Source of the DNA: Micrococcus sp. EYE_212
GTDB taxonomy: Bacteria; Actinomycetota; Actinomycetes; Actinomycetales; Micrococcaceae
Length of the DNA: 64,000 bases
Direction: 5' to 3'
Assembly (NCBI RefSeq): GCF_023147585.1
Contig: NZ_JAHXOZ010000001.1
Coordinates: forward strand, 1 to 64,000
Under the pieces are notes generated by a model, which was not told the origin of the DNA, did not search any database, and saw only the letters and a list, made by a program, of their open reading frames with translations. This document shows positions 54,288 through 61,426 of this stretch, in pieces. The position numbers were made by a program, and so were the translations under genes. Every line of letters begins with the position of its first letter. Within the stretch, counting starts at the first letter, position 1.

Positions 54288-54515
54288 TCAGAAGGCCGAC
54301 GGCCGGGCGGTGTAGCCGACCTCGGCGACGGCCTCGACGAGGTCCTGGGCGGTGGTGGTCTGCGGGTCGTGGTCGACCTCGATGCGCTGGGTCTCGAAGT
54401 GGACCTGCGCGCCGGACACGCCGGGCAGGGCGTCGAGGGCCTTCTCGATCTTCCGGACGCACGAGGGGCAGCTGAAGCCCTCGGCGCGGAGCAGGGTGTG
54501 CGTGGTGGGGGTCAT
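54288..54515 (-). CDS. Heavy-metal-associated (HMA) domain metallochaperone
   Basis: 75 residues, one ferredoxin-like HMA domain: EGFSCPSCVRKIEKALDALPGV with the CxxC metal site at about residues 16-19, then VHFETQRIEVDHDP and AVAEVGYTA. CPSC with a preceding Phe-Ser instead of the GMxCxxC of CopZ is found in several P1B partners. It probably hands metal to the ATPase encoded directly downstream. ATG 54515 is preferred to GTG 54521 because GGAG is then 5 bases away. Confidence 0.88.
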   Translation of the reverse strand: MTPTTHTLLRAEGFSCPSCVRKIEKALDALPGVSGAQVHFETQRIEVDHDPQTTTAQDLVEAVAEVGYTARPSAF

Positions 54516-54639
54516 GGTCACTCCAGTCGGTCGTCACCGGCGCGGCCGCCGGTGAGGCTGAGCGGACGGGGCGGGCGCCCGGTCCGATCCCCGTCCTCCG
54601 GGGATGTCACTGACGCTACGAAGGGGAAGGCAGGTACGC

Positions 54640-54655
54640 CTTGACCGCGGTCAAG
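54640..54655. promoter_or_regulatory. FNR/CRP-type palindromic operator between divergent metal genes
   Basis: CTTGACCGCGGTCAAG is a perfect 16-bp palindrome with the FNR-box layout TTGA(C)-N4-(G)TCAA. It lies 24 bases before the Crp/Fnr gene start and 125 bases before the HMA gene start. The adjacent regulator has the ExxSR recognition-helix pattern that reads TTGA half-sites in FNR, so it is probably the ligand of this site. No other copy was noticed in the window. Confidence 0.75.
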
Positions 54656-54678
54656 CCGCCGTGTGGGAGGCTGATGGC

Positions 54679-55380
54679 GTGCGTATCGACCTGCCCCTCA
54701 TCCCCGTGGATGAACCAGAGCCGTGCGCGGCCCGGGTCCCGCTGTTCACCGGGCTGGGCCTGGAACAGCTGCGCCGGGTCTCCGCCCTGGCGCGGCCGAT
54801 CGTGCTCGAGGCCGGCGATGCCCTGCATCTGGCAGGCGACCGCACGGACCGCCTGTGTGTCGTGCACACCGGCCGCCTGGCGCTGACGCTCGGCTCAGCG
54901 ACCGGCCGGGAACGCGTGGTGCGGATGGTCGAGCCCGGCGACTCCGTGGGCGAGCACGAGTTCCTCACGGGCGAGCCGGCCCGGCACGGGGCGCGCGCCG
55001 TGGTCGCGACCCGCCTGTGCACCTTCTCCCATGCCGCGGTCGCCCGACTCCTGGCCGAGCATCCGGGCATCGGGGGACGCGTGATGCGGACGCTGGCCGT
55101 CCGCCTGGCCGAGGCTGAACAACGGCTGGCCTGGGAGCGTCAGCCTGTCACCGCGCGGATCGCCGGACATCTGCTCGGCCTGCCGGCCGTCCGGGACGAG
55201 GCCGACCTCGTTGTGGTGCTGGCCGCGCCGAAGAAGGACGTCGCCTCACTGCTGGGCACCACCCCCGAGGCGTTCAGCCGCGGGCTGCGCCGCCTCGCCG
55301 ATGACGGCCTGATCGCCATCGAGGGCCCGCGGGTGACGCTGCTGGACCCGGATGCGCTGGAGGCGCTTGCCGCGGAGTGA
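54679..55380 (+). CDS. Crp/Fnr family transcriptional regulator
   Basis: 233 residues from GTG 54679, with GGGAGG about 8 bases upstream. A cyclic-nucleotide-like beta-barrel occupies residues 20-130 (VLEAGDALHLAGDRTDRLCVV, EPGDSVGEHEFLTGEP). A long dimer helix follows, then a winged HTH at about 185-212 with recognition helix TTPEAFSRGLRRL, where E197, S200 and R201 match FNR's E-xx-SR. Cysteines are at 16, 60 and 114; there is no N-terminal four-cysteine cluster, so a 4Fe-4S cluster of the E. coli FNR type is unlikely. It is divergent from the HMA-ATPase pair and probably controls it. Confidence 0.88.
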   Translation: MRIDLPLIPVDEPEPCAARVPLFTGLGLEQLRRVSALARPIVLEAGDALHLAGDRTDRLCVVHTGRLALTLGSATGRERVVRMVEPGDSVGEHEFLTGEPARHGARAVVATRLCTFSHAAVARLLAEHPGIGGRVMRTLAVRLAEAEQRLAWERQPVTARIAGHLLGLPAVRDEADLVVVLAAPKKDVASLLGTTPEAFSRGLRRLADDGLIAIEGPRVTLLDPDALEALAAE

Positions 55381-55473
55381 GCGCCGTCGTCGTGGTGTCC
55401 CCGGCGGTAGGCTGGACACTCCCCCGTCCCCTACCCACGCAGGCCCGCAGCCCGGGCCGGGAAGCGCAGCGCC

Positions 55474-56109
55474 ATGGCCTCCATCCGTCCCATCACCGTC
55501 TACGGCGAGCCCGTGCTGCACACCCGCGCGGCGGAGGTCGAGGTGATCGACGACGGCATCCGCCAGCTGGTCGAGGACATGTACCTCACGCAGGACGTCG
55601 CCAACGGCGTGGGCCTGGCGGCCCCGCAGGTGGGTGTGGGCCTGCGCATCTTCACGTGGACGTTCCCGGACACGGGCGACGCGCCGAACGTGGGGCACGT
55701 GATCAACCCCGTCCTGACCTACCTGGACAAGGCCCCCCAGGAGGCCCCCGACGAGGACGAGCACACCGAGGGCTGCCTGTCCGTGCCCGGCCACGGCTAC
55801 CCGCTGCAGCGCTCCTCCCGCGTGCGCCTGGCAGGCCAGCGCGTGGACGGCGAGCTGTTCGAGTTCGAGGCCGAGGGCTGGTTCGCCCGCGTGATGCAGC
55901 ACGAGTACGACCATCTCAACGGCACCCTCTACGTGAACCGCCTCGAGGGGAAGTGGGCGCGGCGCTGGAAGCGCGCGCAGCGCGCCGAGCGCATGAACCG
56001 TCCCGGCGTGACGTGGCTCCCTGGCACGGATCCGGACCCGTTCGGCCACGGCGAGGTCGACCACGAGTGCGACGGTCCTGACTGCGCCCACGAGCACGCC
56101 CAGGACTGA
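55474..56109 (+). CDS. def: Peptide deformylase
   Basis: Removes formyl from nascent chains with Fe or Zn. The 211-residue protein has motif 1 GVGLAAPQVG, motif 2 EGCLSVPG (metal Cys) and motif 3 QHEYDHLNG (two His ligands and Glu). It is longer than typical type I enzymes at the C-terminus. After the last helix, the tail ends HECDGPDCAHEHAQD, rich in His and Cys and possibly an extra metal-binding patch. A -10-like TAGGCT lies near 55409. Confidence 0.96.
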   Translation: MASIRPITVYGEPVLHTRAAEVEVIDDGIRQLVEDMYLTQDVANGVGLAAPQVGVGLRIFTWTFPDTGDAPNVGHVINPVLTYLDKAPQEAPDEDEHTEGCLSVPGHGYPLQRSSRVRLAGQRVDGELFEFEAEGWFARVMQHEYDHLNGTLYVNRLEGKWARRWKRAQRAERMNRPGVTWLPGTDPDPFGHGEVDHECDGPDCAHEHAQD

Positions 56110-56129
56110 GCTCCTCCGGAACGACCGCG

Positions 56130-56162
56130 GCGCCGCCGCCTCCCAGCGGGAGGCGGCGGCGC
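56130..56162. terminator. Bidirectional terminator between def and gapB
   Basis: GCGCCGCCGCCTCCC pairs exactly with GGGAGGCGGCGGCGC around AGC, in the gap between the convergent def and GAPDH genes. Confidence 0.8.
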
Positions 56163-56199
56163 CGTCGTCGTGGTGGCCTGAGGACTCAGGCCGGGCCGG

Positions 56200-57645
56200 T
56201 CAGGCCCGCGGGAAGACCGGCAGGTCCTGGCCCGCCATCTTCTTCACGCAGCGCACCACCTGGTGCGAGTAGCCGTACTCGTTGTCGTACCAGACGTAGA
56301 GGATCGCGTTCTTGCCCGCGTTGTTCACGAGGGTCGCGAGGCCGTCCACGATGCCGGCGCGGTTGGAGCCCACGAAGTCCGTGGAGACGACCTCCGGGGA
56401 GTCGATGTAGTCGATCTGGCTGTGCAGCTCGCCGGTCAGGGACTCCTGACGCAGGCGGTCGTTCAGCTCGTCCACCGAGGTGGGCGTCTTCAGCTCGAGG
56501 TTCAGGATGGCCATGGACACGTCCGGGGTGGGGACGCGGATGGCGTTGCCGGAGAGCTTGCCCTTGAGCTCGGGCAGCGCCTTGGCCACGGCCTTGGCGG
56601 CGCCCGTCTCGGTGATGACCATGTTCAGGCCGGCGGCGCGGCCGCGGCGAGAGCCCTTGTGGAAGTTGTCCGTCAGGTTCTGGTCGTTGGTGAAGGCGTG
56701 CACGGTCTCCACGTGGCCGTGGTCGATGCCGTACTCGTCCTGGATGACCTTGAGCACCGGGGTGATGCCGTTGGTGGTGCAGGAGGCCGCCGAGATGATG
56801 GTGTCCTCGGGGAGGATGTCCTCCGAGTTCACGCCGTAGACGATGTTCTTCATCTCACCCTTGCCCGGGGCGGTGAGCAGGACCTTCTTGACGCCCTTGG
56901 CCTGGAGGTGCTGGGACAGCCCCTCGTCGTCGCGCCAGCGGCCGGTGTTGTCCACCACGATCGCGTCCTCGATGCCGTAGGACGTGTAGTCCACGGTGGT
57001 CGGGTCGTTCGAGTAGATGACCTGGATCTCGGTGCCGTTGGCGGTGATGACGTTGCGGGCCTCGTCCACGGTGATGGTGCCCTCGAAGGCGCCGTGGATG
57101 GAGTCGCGGCGCAGCAGGGAGGCGCGCTTGATCAGGTCGTCGTCCGAGTTCTTGCGGACCACCACGGCGCGCAGGCGCAGCGCGGAGCCGCCCCCGGCCT
57201 GGCCGAGGATGATGCGGGCCAGCAGGCGCCCGATGCGGCCGAAGCCGTAGAGCACGACGTCCTGCGCGCGGCCGAGGCCCTCGCCCCCCTTGCCCTTGAC
57301 GTCCGCGAACTCGGCGTCGAGGAAGGCCTGGAGGTCACCGCCCTGCTTCTTGAACTTGGCGGCCAGCTTGGCCAGGTCCACGGAGGCGGCACCGAGGTCC
57401 ATGGAGGACAGGCCCTGGACCAGCGCGTACGTCTCCTCCACGGGGAGCACGGTCTCGTCGATGCGACGGGCGAAGCGGTGCGCCTTGATGATGTCGATCA
57501 CGCCGCGGTTCACGAGGGTGCGCCCGTGGATGCTGGTGACCACGTTGTGCTCGCGGTAGAGGCTGCCCAGCAGCGGCACCATCTTCTCGGCGAGCTCCTG
57601 CTGCGTGTTCCACTCGGGGGTCTGGGTCGAGGCGGTGTCTGCCAC
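56200..57645 (-). CDS. gapB: Glyceraldehyde-3-phosphate dehydrogenase, long GapB type
   Basis: 481 residues, about 130 more than the glycolytic GAPDH. The extra N-terminal domain (residues 1-125) is the one seen in the long actinobacterial GapB. The Rossmann motif VLYGFGRIGRLLAR starts near residue 130 and the catalytic site is SAASCTTNGITPV. In Corynebacterium glutamicum the long enzyme acts mainly in the gluconeogenic direction and accepts NADP; the same role here is inference. A TAGAAT -10 box is at 57729-57724 with a leader of about 75 bases, divergent from the rnpB promoter. Confidence 0.93.
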   Translation of the reverse strand: MADTASTQTPEWNTQQELAEKMVPLLGSLYREHNVVTSIHGRTLVNRGVIDIIKAHRFARRIDETVLPVEETYALVQGLSSMDLGAASVDLAKLAAKFKKQGGDLQAFLDAEFADVKGKGGEGLGRAQDVVLYGFGRIGRLLARIILGQAGGGSALRLRAVVVRKNSDDDLIKRASLLRRDSIHGAFEGTITVDEARNVITANGTEIQVIYSNDPTTVDYTSYGIEDAIVVDNTGRWRDDEGLSQHLQAKGVKKVLLTAPGKGEMKNIVYGVNSEDILPEDTIISAASCTTNGITPVLKVIQDEYGIDHGHVETVHAFTNDQNLTDNFHKGSRRGRAAGLNMVITETGAAKAVAKALPELKGKLSGNAIRVPTPDVSMAILNLELKTPTSVDELNDRLRQESLTGELHSQIDYIDSPEVVSTDFVGSNRAGIVDGLATLVNNAGKNAILYVWYDNEYGYSHQVVRCVKKMAGQDLPVFPRA

Positions 57646-57772
57646 GGGAGTCCTTCCTTCAAGCCTGTGCGGGCACGTGCGGGCACGGACCCTCCGGGAC
57701 CTCGTCGTCCGCGGACACCGCCCATTCTATGCGGAGCGGCCCGCGCGCACGGGCCCGGGGCGTCCGGGCGGG

Positions 57773-57778
57773 TAGAGT
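57773..57778 (+). promoter_or_regulatory. -10 box of rnpB
   Basis: TAGAGT lies 8 bases before the predicted 5' end of RNase P RNA. The divergent gapB -10 box TAGAAT is 44 bases away on the other strand, so the two promoters share this short region. No convincing -35 is visible. Confidence 0.55.
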
Positions 57779-57786
57779 GGCAGGCC

Positions 57787-58173
57787 GGGACGGATCGGCA
57801 GACGGCCGCGTGCCCGCTCCATGAGCGGGCGCGAGGAAAGTCCGGGCACCGCAGAGCAGGATGGTGGGCAACGCCCACCCGGGGAGACCCGCGGGCCAGT
57901 GCCACAGAGAGAAGACCGCCTCCGCGCCTCGGCGCGGCGGTGAGGGTGAAAGGGTGGTGTAAGAGACCACCAGCGGCCCCGGTGACGGGGTCGGCTAGGT
58001 AAACCCCATCCGGTGCAAGGCCGAACAGGGCGCGTCACGAGGGCTGCTCGCCCCAGCGTCCGGGTTGGCCGCTCGAGCCCGTCAGCAATGGCGGGCCCAG
58101 ATGGATGGCCGTCACCCCGCGGGGGGCAACCCGCGCGGGGACACAGAACCCGGCTTACCGCCGGTCCGTCCCC
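57787..58173 (+). ncRNA. rnpB: RNase P RNA, bacterial class A
   Basis: The catalytic RNA that cuts tRNA precursors. Conserved blocks appear in order: GAGGAAAGTCCGGGC, CACAGAGAGAAGACCGCC, GTGAGGGTGAAAGGGTGGTG with AAGAGACCACC, GGTAAACCCCATCCGGTGCA and, at the 3' side, AGATGGATGGCCGTC then ACAGAACCCGGCTTA. Helix P1 pairs GGGACGGATCGG (57787-57798) with CCGGTCCGTCCC (58161-58172), which sets both ends. A TAGAGT -10 box lies 8 bases upstream. Confidence 0.97.
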
Positions 58174-58301
58174 TCATCCATCCCCCGGCGCGCCGCGCGC
58201 GCCCGGTTCCGACGCTGCAGCGCCTTGGCCACGCCGAACACCGTGACGGCGAGGAAGAACAGTACGAGCAGTCCGCCGACGAGGGCGATGAGGATCTCCA
58301 C
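58155..58301 (-). CDS. Small single-pass membrane protein (48 aa), unknown
   Basis: Starting at GTG 58301 with AGGAG 6 bases upstream, the frame reads VEILIALVGGLLVLFFLAV then TVFGVAKALQRRNRARAAR and ends at TAA 58157-58155. One membrane helix is followed by a strongly basic cytoplasmic tail. The stop codon lies inside the 3' end of rnpB on the opposite strand. It is 34 bases downstream of the next small membrane protein gene, so the two may be co-transcribed. The coding call rests on ribosome site, composition and topology, not on homology. Confidence 0.6.
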   Translation of the reverse strand: MEILIALVGGLLVLFFLAVTVFGVAKALQRRNRARAARRGMDEGTDRR

Positions 58302-58335
58302 GGGGGCTCCTGGAATCGGGGAACGGGGCGGCGGT

Positions 58336-58650
58336 TCAGAGGGCGTCGTCGTCGCGGAGACGTTCGAAGCGGAGCTCGATGACGTGCTCGCGCTCGATGC
58401 GGTCCACGAGTCCGTACCCGTACATCTCGCCCAGGGAGACGACCGTGGCCAGCGTGGGCCGACGGCGGTCCCGCGGCCACTCCAGGCTCACCCGGTCCGC
58501 GCCCGTGAAGGTGCGCTCCCGCAGGCGGGTCTCCACCTCCGAAGAGCGGGTGCGCGTGCGTCCGCTCGAGCGCACGCCGACGGCGATCGCGGCGGCCATG
58601 GCCAGCAGGGCGGCGGGGAAGACCCACGCATAGACGGCCATCGTCTCCAT
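58336..58650 (-). CDS. Hypothetical membrane-anchored protein
   Basis: 104 residues. An N-terminal helix (VYAWVFPAALLAMAAAIAVGV) is followed by an Arg-rich soluble domain with LEWPRDRRRPTLATVVSLGEMYG. No family recognised. GGGAGG precedes ATG 58650. It is probably co-transcribed with the 48-residue gene downstream and is divergent from yaaA. Confidence 0.68.
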   Translation of the reverse strand: METMAVYAWVFPAALLAMAAAIAVGVRSSGRTRTRSSEVETRLRERTFTGADRVSLEWPRDRRRPTLATVVSLGEMYGYGLVDRIEREHVIELRFERLRDDDAL

Positions 58651-58802
58651 GGGGCCTCCCGGGCTCGTCGCGGCGCCGGCCCGCCGTCTGCGGACCGTTG
58701 GCCCCCACTCTGCCAGTCCGCGACGACGGAGCCCACCCGGGTGGGCGGGAATCGCCGTGGGCGGACGGGCCGGCGACGGGTCCTGCTGACTAGGCTGGAC
58801 CG

Positions 58803-59609
58803 GTGCTGATCCTGCTGCCGCCCTCCGAGGGCAAGACCCCGCCCCGCTCGGGGGCGCCCCTGGACCTCGCCTCCCTCGCGCTCGCCGATTCGCCGGACGT
58901 CTCGGGCGCACGCGAGGAGCTGCTGGACCGCGTCGCCGCGGCGTCCGTGCGTCCGGACGCACTGGAGCTGCTCGGTGTCGGGGCGTCGCTCGCGGCGGAG
59001 GTGGCCGCGAACCGCACCTTGCGGGACGCACCCGCGGCGCCGGGGCACCGCGTGTACACGGGCGTGCTCTTCGACGCCCTCGACCACGCCTCGCTCTCCC
59101 CCGCCGCCAAGCGGCGGGCCCGCACGGACGTCCTGGTGTTCTCGGCGCTCTTCGGCGCCACCGCCCTCGCGGACCGCATCCCCGCCCACCGCCTGTCGGC
59201 CGGGGCGCGGCTGCCGGAGATGCCCGGTCTGGCCGCGTGGTGGCGGCCCCGGCTGACGCCCGCCCTGGACACCCTGGCCGACTGCGCCGGCGGCCCCGTG
59301 GTCGACTGCCGCTCGGGGGGCTACGCCGCCCTCTGGAAGGCCCCGGCCGCGCGGACCGTGGGCGTGGACGTGCTGCAGCTGCGCGAGGGTCGGCGCACCG
59401 TGGTCTCCCACTTCGCCAAGCACACCCGCGGCCTCGTGGCCCGCGCGCTGCTCGAGGCGGGACCCCGCGCCGCGTCCACGCCGGAGCGCGCGGCGGACGT
59501 GGTGGCCGCGGCCGGGGCGGGCGACGGCGGACCGCAGTGGGAGGTGGAGCTCGACGCCCCGACGGACGCGAGGGCCGGCTCCCTGCGCGTGGTGCTGCCC
59601 GAGTCCTGA
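58803..59609 (+). CDS. yaaA: Peroxide stress protein YaaA
   Basis: 268 residues of the YaaA/DUF328 family, which binds DNA and limits free iron during peroxide stress in E. coli. The opening LILLPPSEGKTPP is diagnostic; YTGVLFDALD, FSALFGATALADRIPAHRLS, DCRSGGYAALW and VVSHFAKHTRGLVARALL follow in the family order. GTG 58803 lies 6 bases after TAGGCT, so the mRNA is likely leaderless. Confidence 0.92.
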   Translation: MLILLPPSEGKTPPRSGAPLDLASLALADSPDVSGAREELLDRVAAASVRPDALELLGVGASLAAEVAANRTLRDAPAAPGHRVYTGVLFDALDHASLSPAAKRRARTDVLVFSALFGATALADRIPAHRLSAGARLPEMPGLAAWWRPRLTPALDTLADCAGGPVVDCRSGGYAALWKAPAARTVGVDVLQLREGRRTVVSHFAKHTRGLVARALLEAGPRAASTPERAADVVAAAGAGDGGPQWEVELDAPTDARAGSLRVVLPES

Positions 59610-59616
59610 CGCCGGC

Positions 59617-60567
59617 TCAGTCCCCCGTGGCCACGAGCTCCACCTCGAAGCCGTCGGCCGTCTCGAGGTAGGCGGCGTAGTGGTCGGGCCCGCCGGCATG
59701 GGGGTGGCGGTCCGCGAACAGGAGACGGAAGCCCCGTTCCCGCGCAGCGGCGGTGAGCTCGTCGACGCGGGCGCGGGAACCGGCCTGGAAGGCGAGGTGG
59801 TTCAGCCCCGGGCGGGTGCGCTCGTGCGCCCCGCCGCTCACGTCCGGCCCGGCCTCGAGCACGAGGTAGTGGCCCGCGCCCTGGTAGGTCTGACCCTCGT
59901 CCCAGCCGCCGTGCGGGACGTAGCCGAGCTGGGTGAACAGCCAGCCGAGGGTCCGGGTCGCGGCGTCCAGGTCCGCCACCCAGACCTCCACGTGGTGCAG
60001 CGAGCCGGTCGGACGCGGTCCCGATTCCGTCGCGGGAGCGGCGTCGGCACGCTCGTCCGCGGCGGCCTCCGGGGCGGCGGCGCGCTCGTCGGCGTCGGCC
60101 CGCGGCGCGGCGACCGCGATCTTCGAGGCGCCGGCGTCCCAGGACCCGCCGCGCGCGCCCGCGTCCATGGCCTCGTTCGAGAGCTGGTCGGCGTCCTTGT
60201 TCTTGGCCCGCGGGATCCACTCGTACGTCACGCGGCCCGCCGGGGCGATCGCCCGGGCGTCGGCGGCGAGGCGGCGCATGTCCTCGTGCTTGATCTTCCA
60301 GCGCCCGGACATCTGCTCGACCACGAGCTTGGAGTCCATGAGCACGTGCACGCGCGCGGTGGGGTCGATCATCGCCGCCATCCGCAGACCGGCCACGAGG
60401 CCCGAGTACTCGGCCACGTTGTTGGAGGCCCTGCCGAGCGGCGCCGCGTCCGTCATGAGGACCTCGCCGGTGGCGGGGTCGCGCACGAGCGCGCCGTAGC
60501 CGGCCACGCCGGGGTTGCCGCGGGAGCCGCCGTCGGCCTCCACCTGCAGGACTCGTTCCGCCACCAC
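59617..60567 (-). CDS. RNase HI fused to a VOC (glyoxalase-fold) domain
   Basis: Residues 1-137 form an RNase HI domain: EADGGSRGNPG (D12), NNVAEYSGL (E53), LMDSKLVVEQM (D78) and NKDADQLSNEA (D127) give the four catalytic acids. Residues 138-188 are an Ala/Glu/Asp-rich linker. From about residue 189 a VOC-superfamily domain reads LHHVEVWVADLDAATRTLGWL, AGHYLVLEAG, LNHLAFQAGS and AYLETADGFEVELVA, with histidine and glutamate positions for a metal site. Mycobacterial RNase HI is usually fused to a CobC-like phosphatase instead. GTG 60567 has GAGGAG upstream. The first half removes RNA from RNA-DNA hybrids; the role of the second is unknown. Confidence 0.9.
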   Translation of the reverse strand: MVAERVLQVEADGGSRGNPGVAGYGALVRDPATGEVLMTDAAPLGRASNNVAEYSGLVAGLRMAAMIDPTARVHVLMDSKLVVEQMSGRWKIKHEDMRRLAADARAIAPAGRVTYEWIPRAKNKDADQLSNEAMDAGARGGSWDAGASKIAVAAPRADADERAAAPEAAADERADAAPATESGPRPTGSLHHVEVWVADLDAATRTLGWLFTQLGYVPHGGWDEGQTYQGAGHYLVLEAGPDVSGGAHERTRPGLNHLAFQAGSRARVDELTAAARERGFRLLFADRHPHAGGPDHYAAYLETADGFEVELVATGD

Positions 60568-60691
60568 GGCCTCCTCGTCTCACCGGGCGCGCCGGGCGGC
60601 GCGCCGACCCTCCACTGTACTGATGGGCGCGTCGGCACGCGCCGGGCAGCGCTGCGCCGCACCCTGCAGAACCCCGCCGACGTCGGCGAGC

Positions 60692-61426
60692 TCAGCCGCG
60701 CACGAGGATCGCGCCCGACTCCGGGCAGCGCGCCACGGCCTCGGGCGGCAGCGCCGTGATCCGGGCGATGTCGGCCGGGGAGAGCTCCATGCCGGTCGCG
60801 CTGGAGCAGCGTCCCATGAGGCGCGCGGCCCCGATGCCCCCGTTGGCCTCGCGGGCCTTCTCGTAGAGGGCGAGGAGCGGGGCGGGGAGCAGGCCCGCGA
60901 GGGCGGCACGGTGGGCCGTGAGCTCGCGCCCCTCGAGGGTGACCTGCTGGCCCGTGGCGCGCAGGTGGGCCACCCGCTCGCCGACGGCGTGACGCGCCTC
61001 CGCCAGGCTCGCCTGCGCCGCGCGGACGGCCTGCTCGGCGGCGTCCGCGGACTGCATCGCCACGAGGGCGGCCTCCTCGTGCTCCGCCAGGAGGGCCTCG
61101 AGCGTCTGCTCCTCATGGGCCAGGCCCTCGAGGTCGCGGGAGGAGGTGCCGGATGCGGCGAGCCGCTCCCGGGTGCGGTCACGGCGGGCGCGCGTTGCCG
61201 CGGCCTTCTCCGAGGCGGAGGCCGCCTGCCGGTCGGCCTCCTCGGACGCGGCGGTGGCGTCCGCGAGCGCCTCCTCGGCGGCGCGGGCCGCCTCCTGGCG
61301 CTCTGCGTGCTCGGCGTCGGTGCGCAGGCGCGCAAGCGCGGTCCTGGCCTGGAGGATCCGGGTGTCCAGGTCCTGCAGCTCCAGGAGCCTTGCCTGGACG
61401 GCGGGGGGCGCTGTCAGAGCGGTCAC
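60692..61426 (-). CDS. Coiled-coil protein with degenerate C4 zinc-ribbon (CT398/YbgI-partner type)
   Basis: 244 residues. Residues 10-180 form a long antiparallel coiled coil (ARLLELQDLDTRILQARTAL to the ALYEKAREANGG turn). The C-terminal ribbon, normally CxxC...CxxC, reads GRCSSATGMELSPADIAR and VARCPESGAILVRG, so only the first cysteine of each pair is left. The family almost always sits beside the Nif3-like gene and the RNase HI gene in actinobacteria, and does so here. Its start overlaps the Nif3-like stop by 4 bases (GTGA). Function is not established. Confidence 0.85.
   Translation of the reverse strand: MTALTAPPAVQARLLELQDLDTRILQARTALARLRTDAEHAERQEAARAAEEALADATAASEEADRQAASASEKAAATRARRDRTRERLAASGTSSRDLEGLAHEEQTLEALLAEHEEAALVAMQSADAAEQAVRAAQASLAEARHAVGERVAHLRATGQQVTLEGRELTAHRAALAGLLPAPLLALYEKAREANGGIGAARLMGRCSSATGMELSPADIARITALPPEAVARCPESGAILVRG

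Noticed and set aside
54288-54515. CopZ copper chaperone as a firm call
   Set aside because: The motif context is FSCPSC, not GMxCxxC, and the partner ATPase has CPG, so copper cannot be assigned; kept as an HMA domain protein.
57730-57780. A possible riboswitch between gapB and rnpB
   Set aside because: The structured sequence is RNase P RNA itself, starting at 57787; the 50 bases before it are only divergent promoters.
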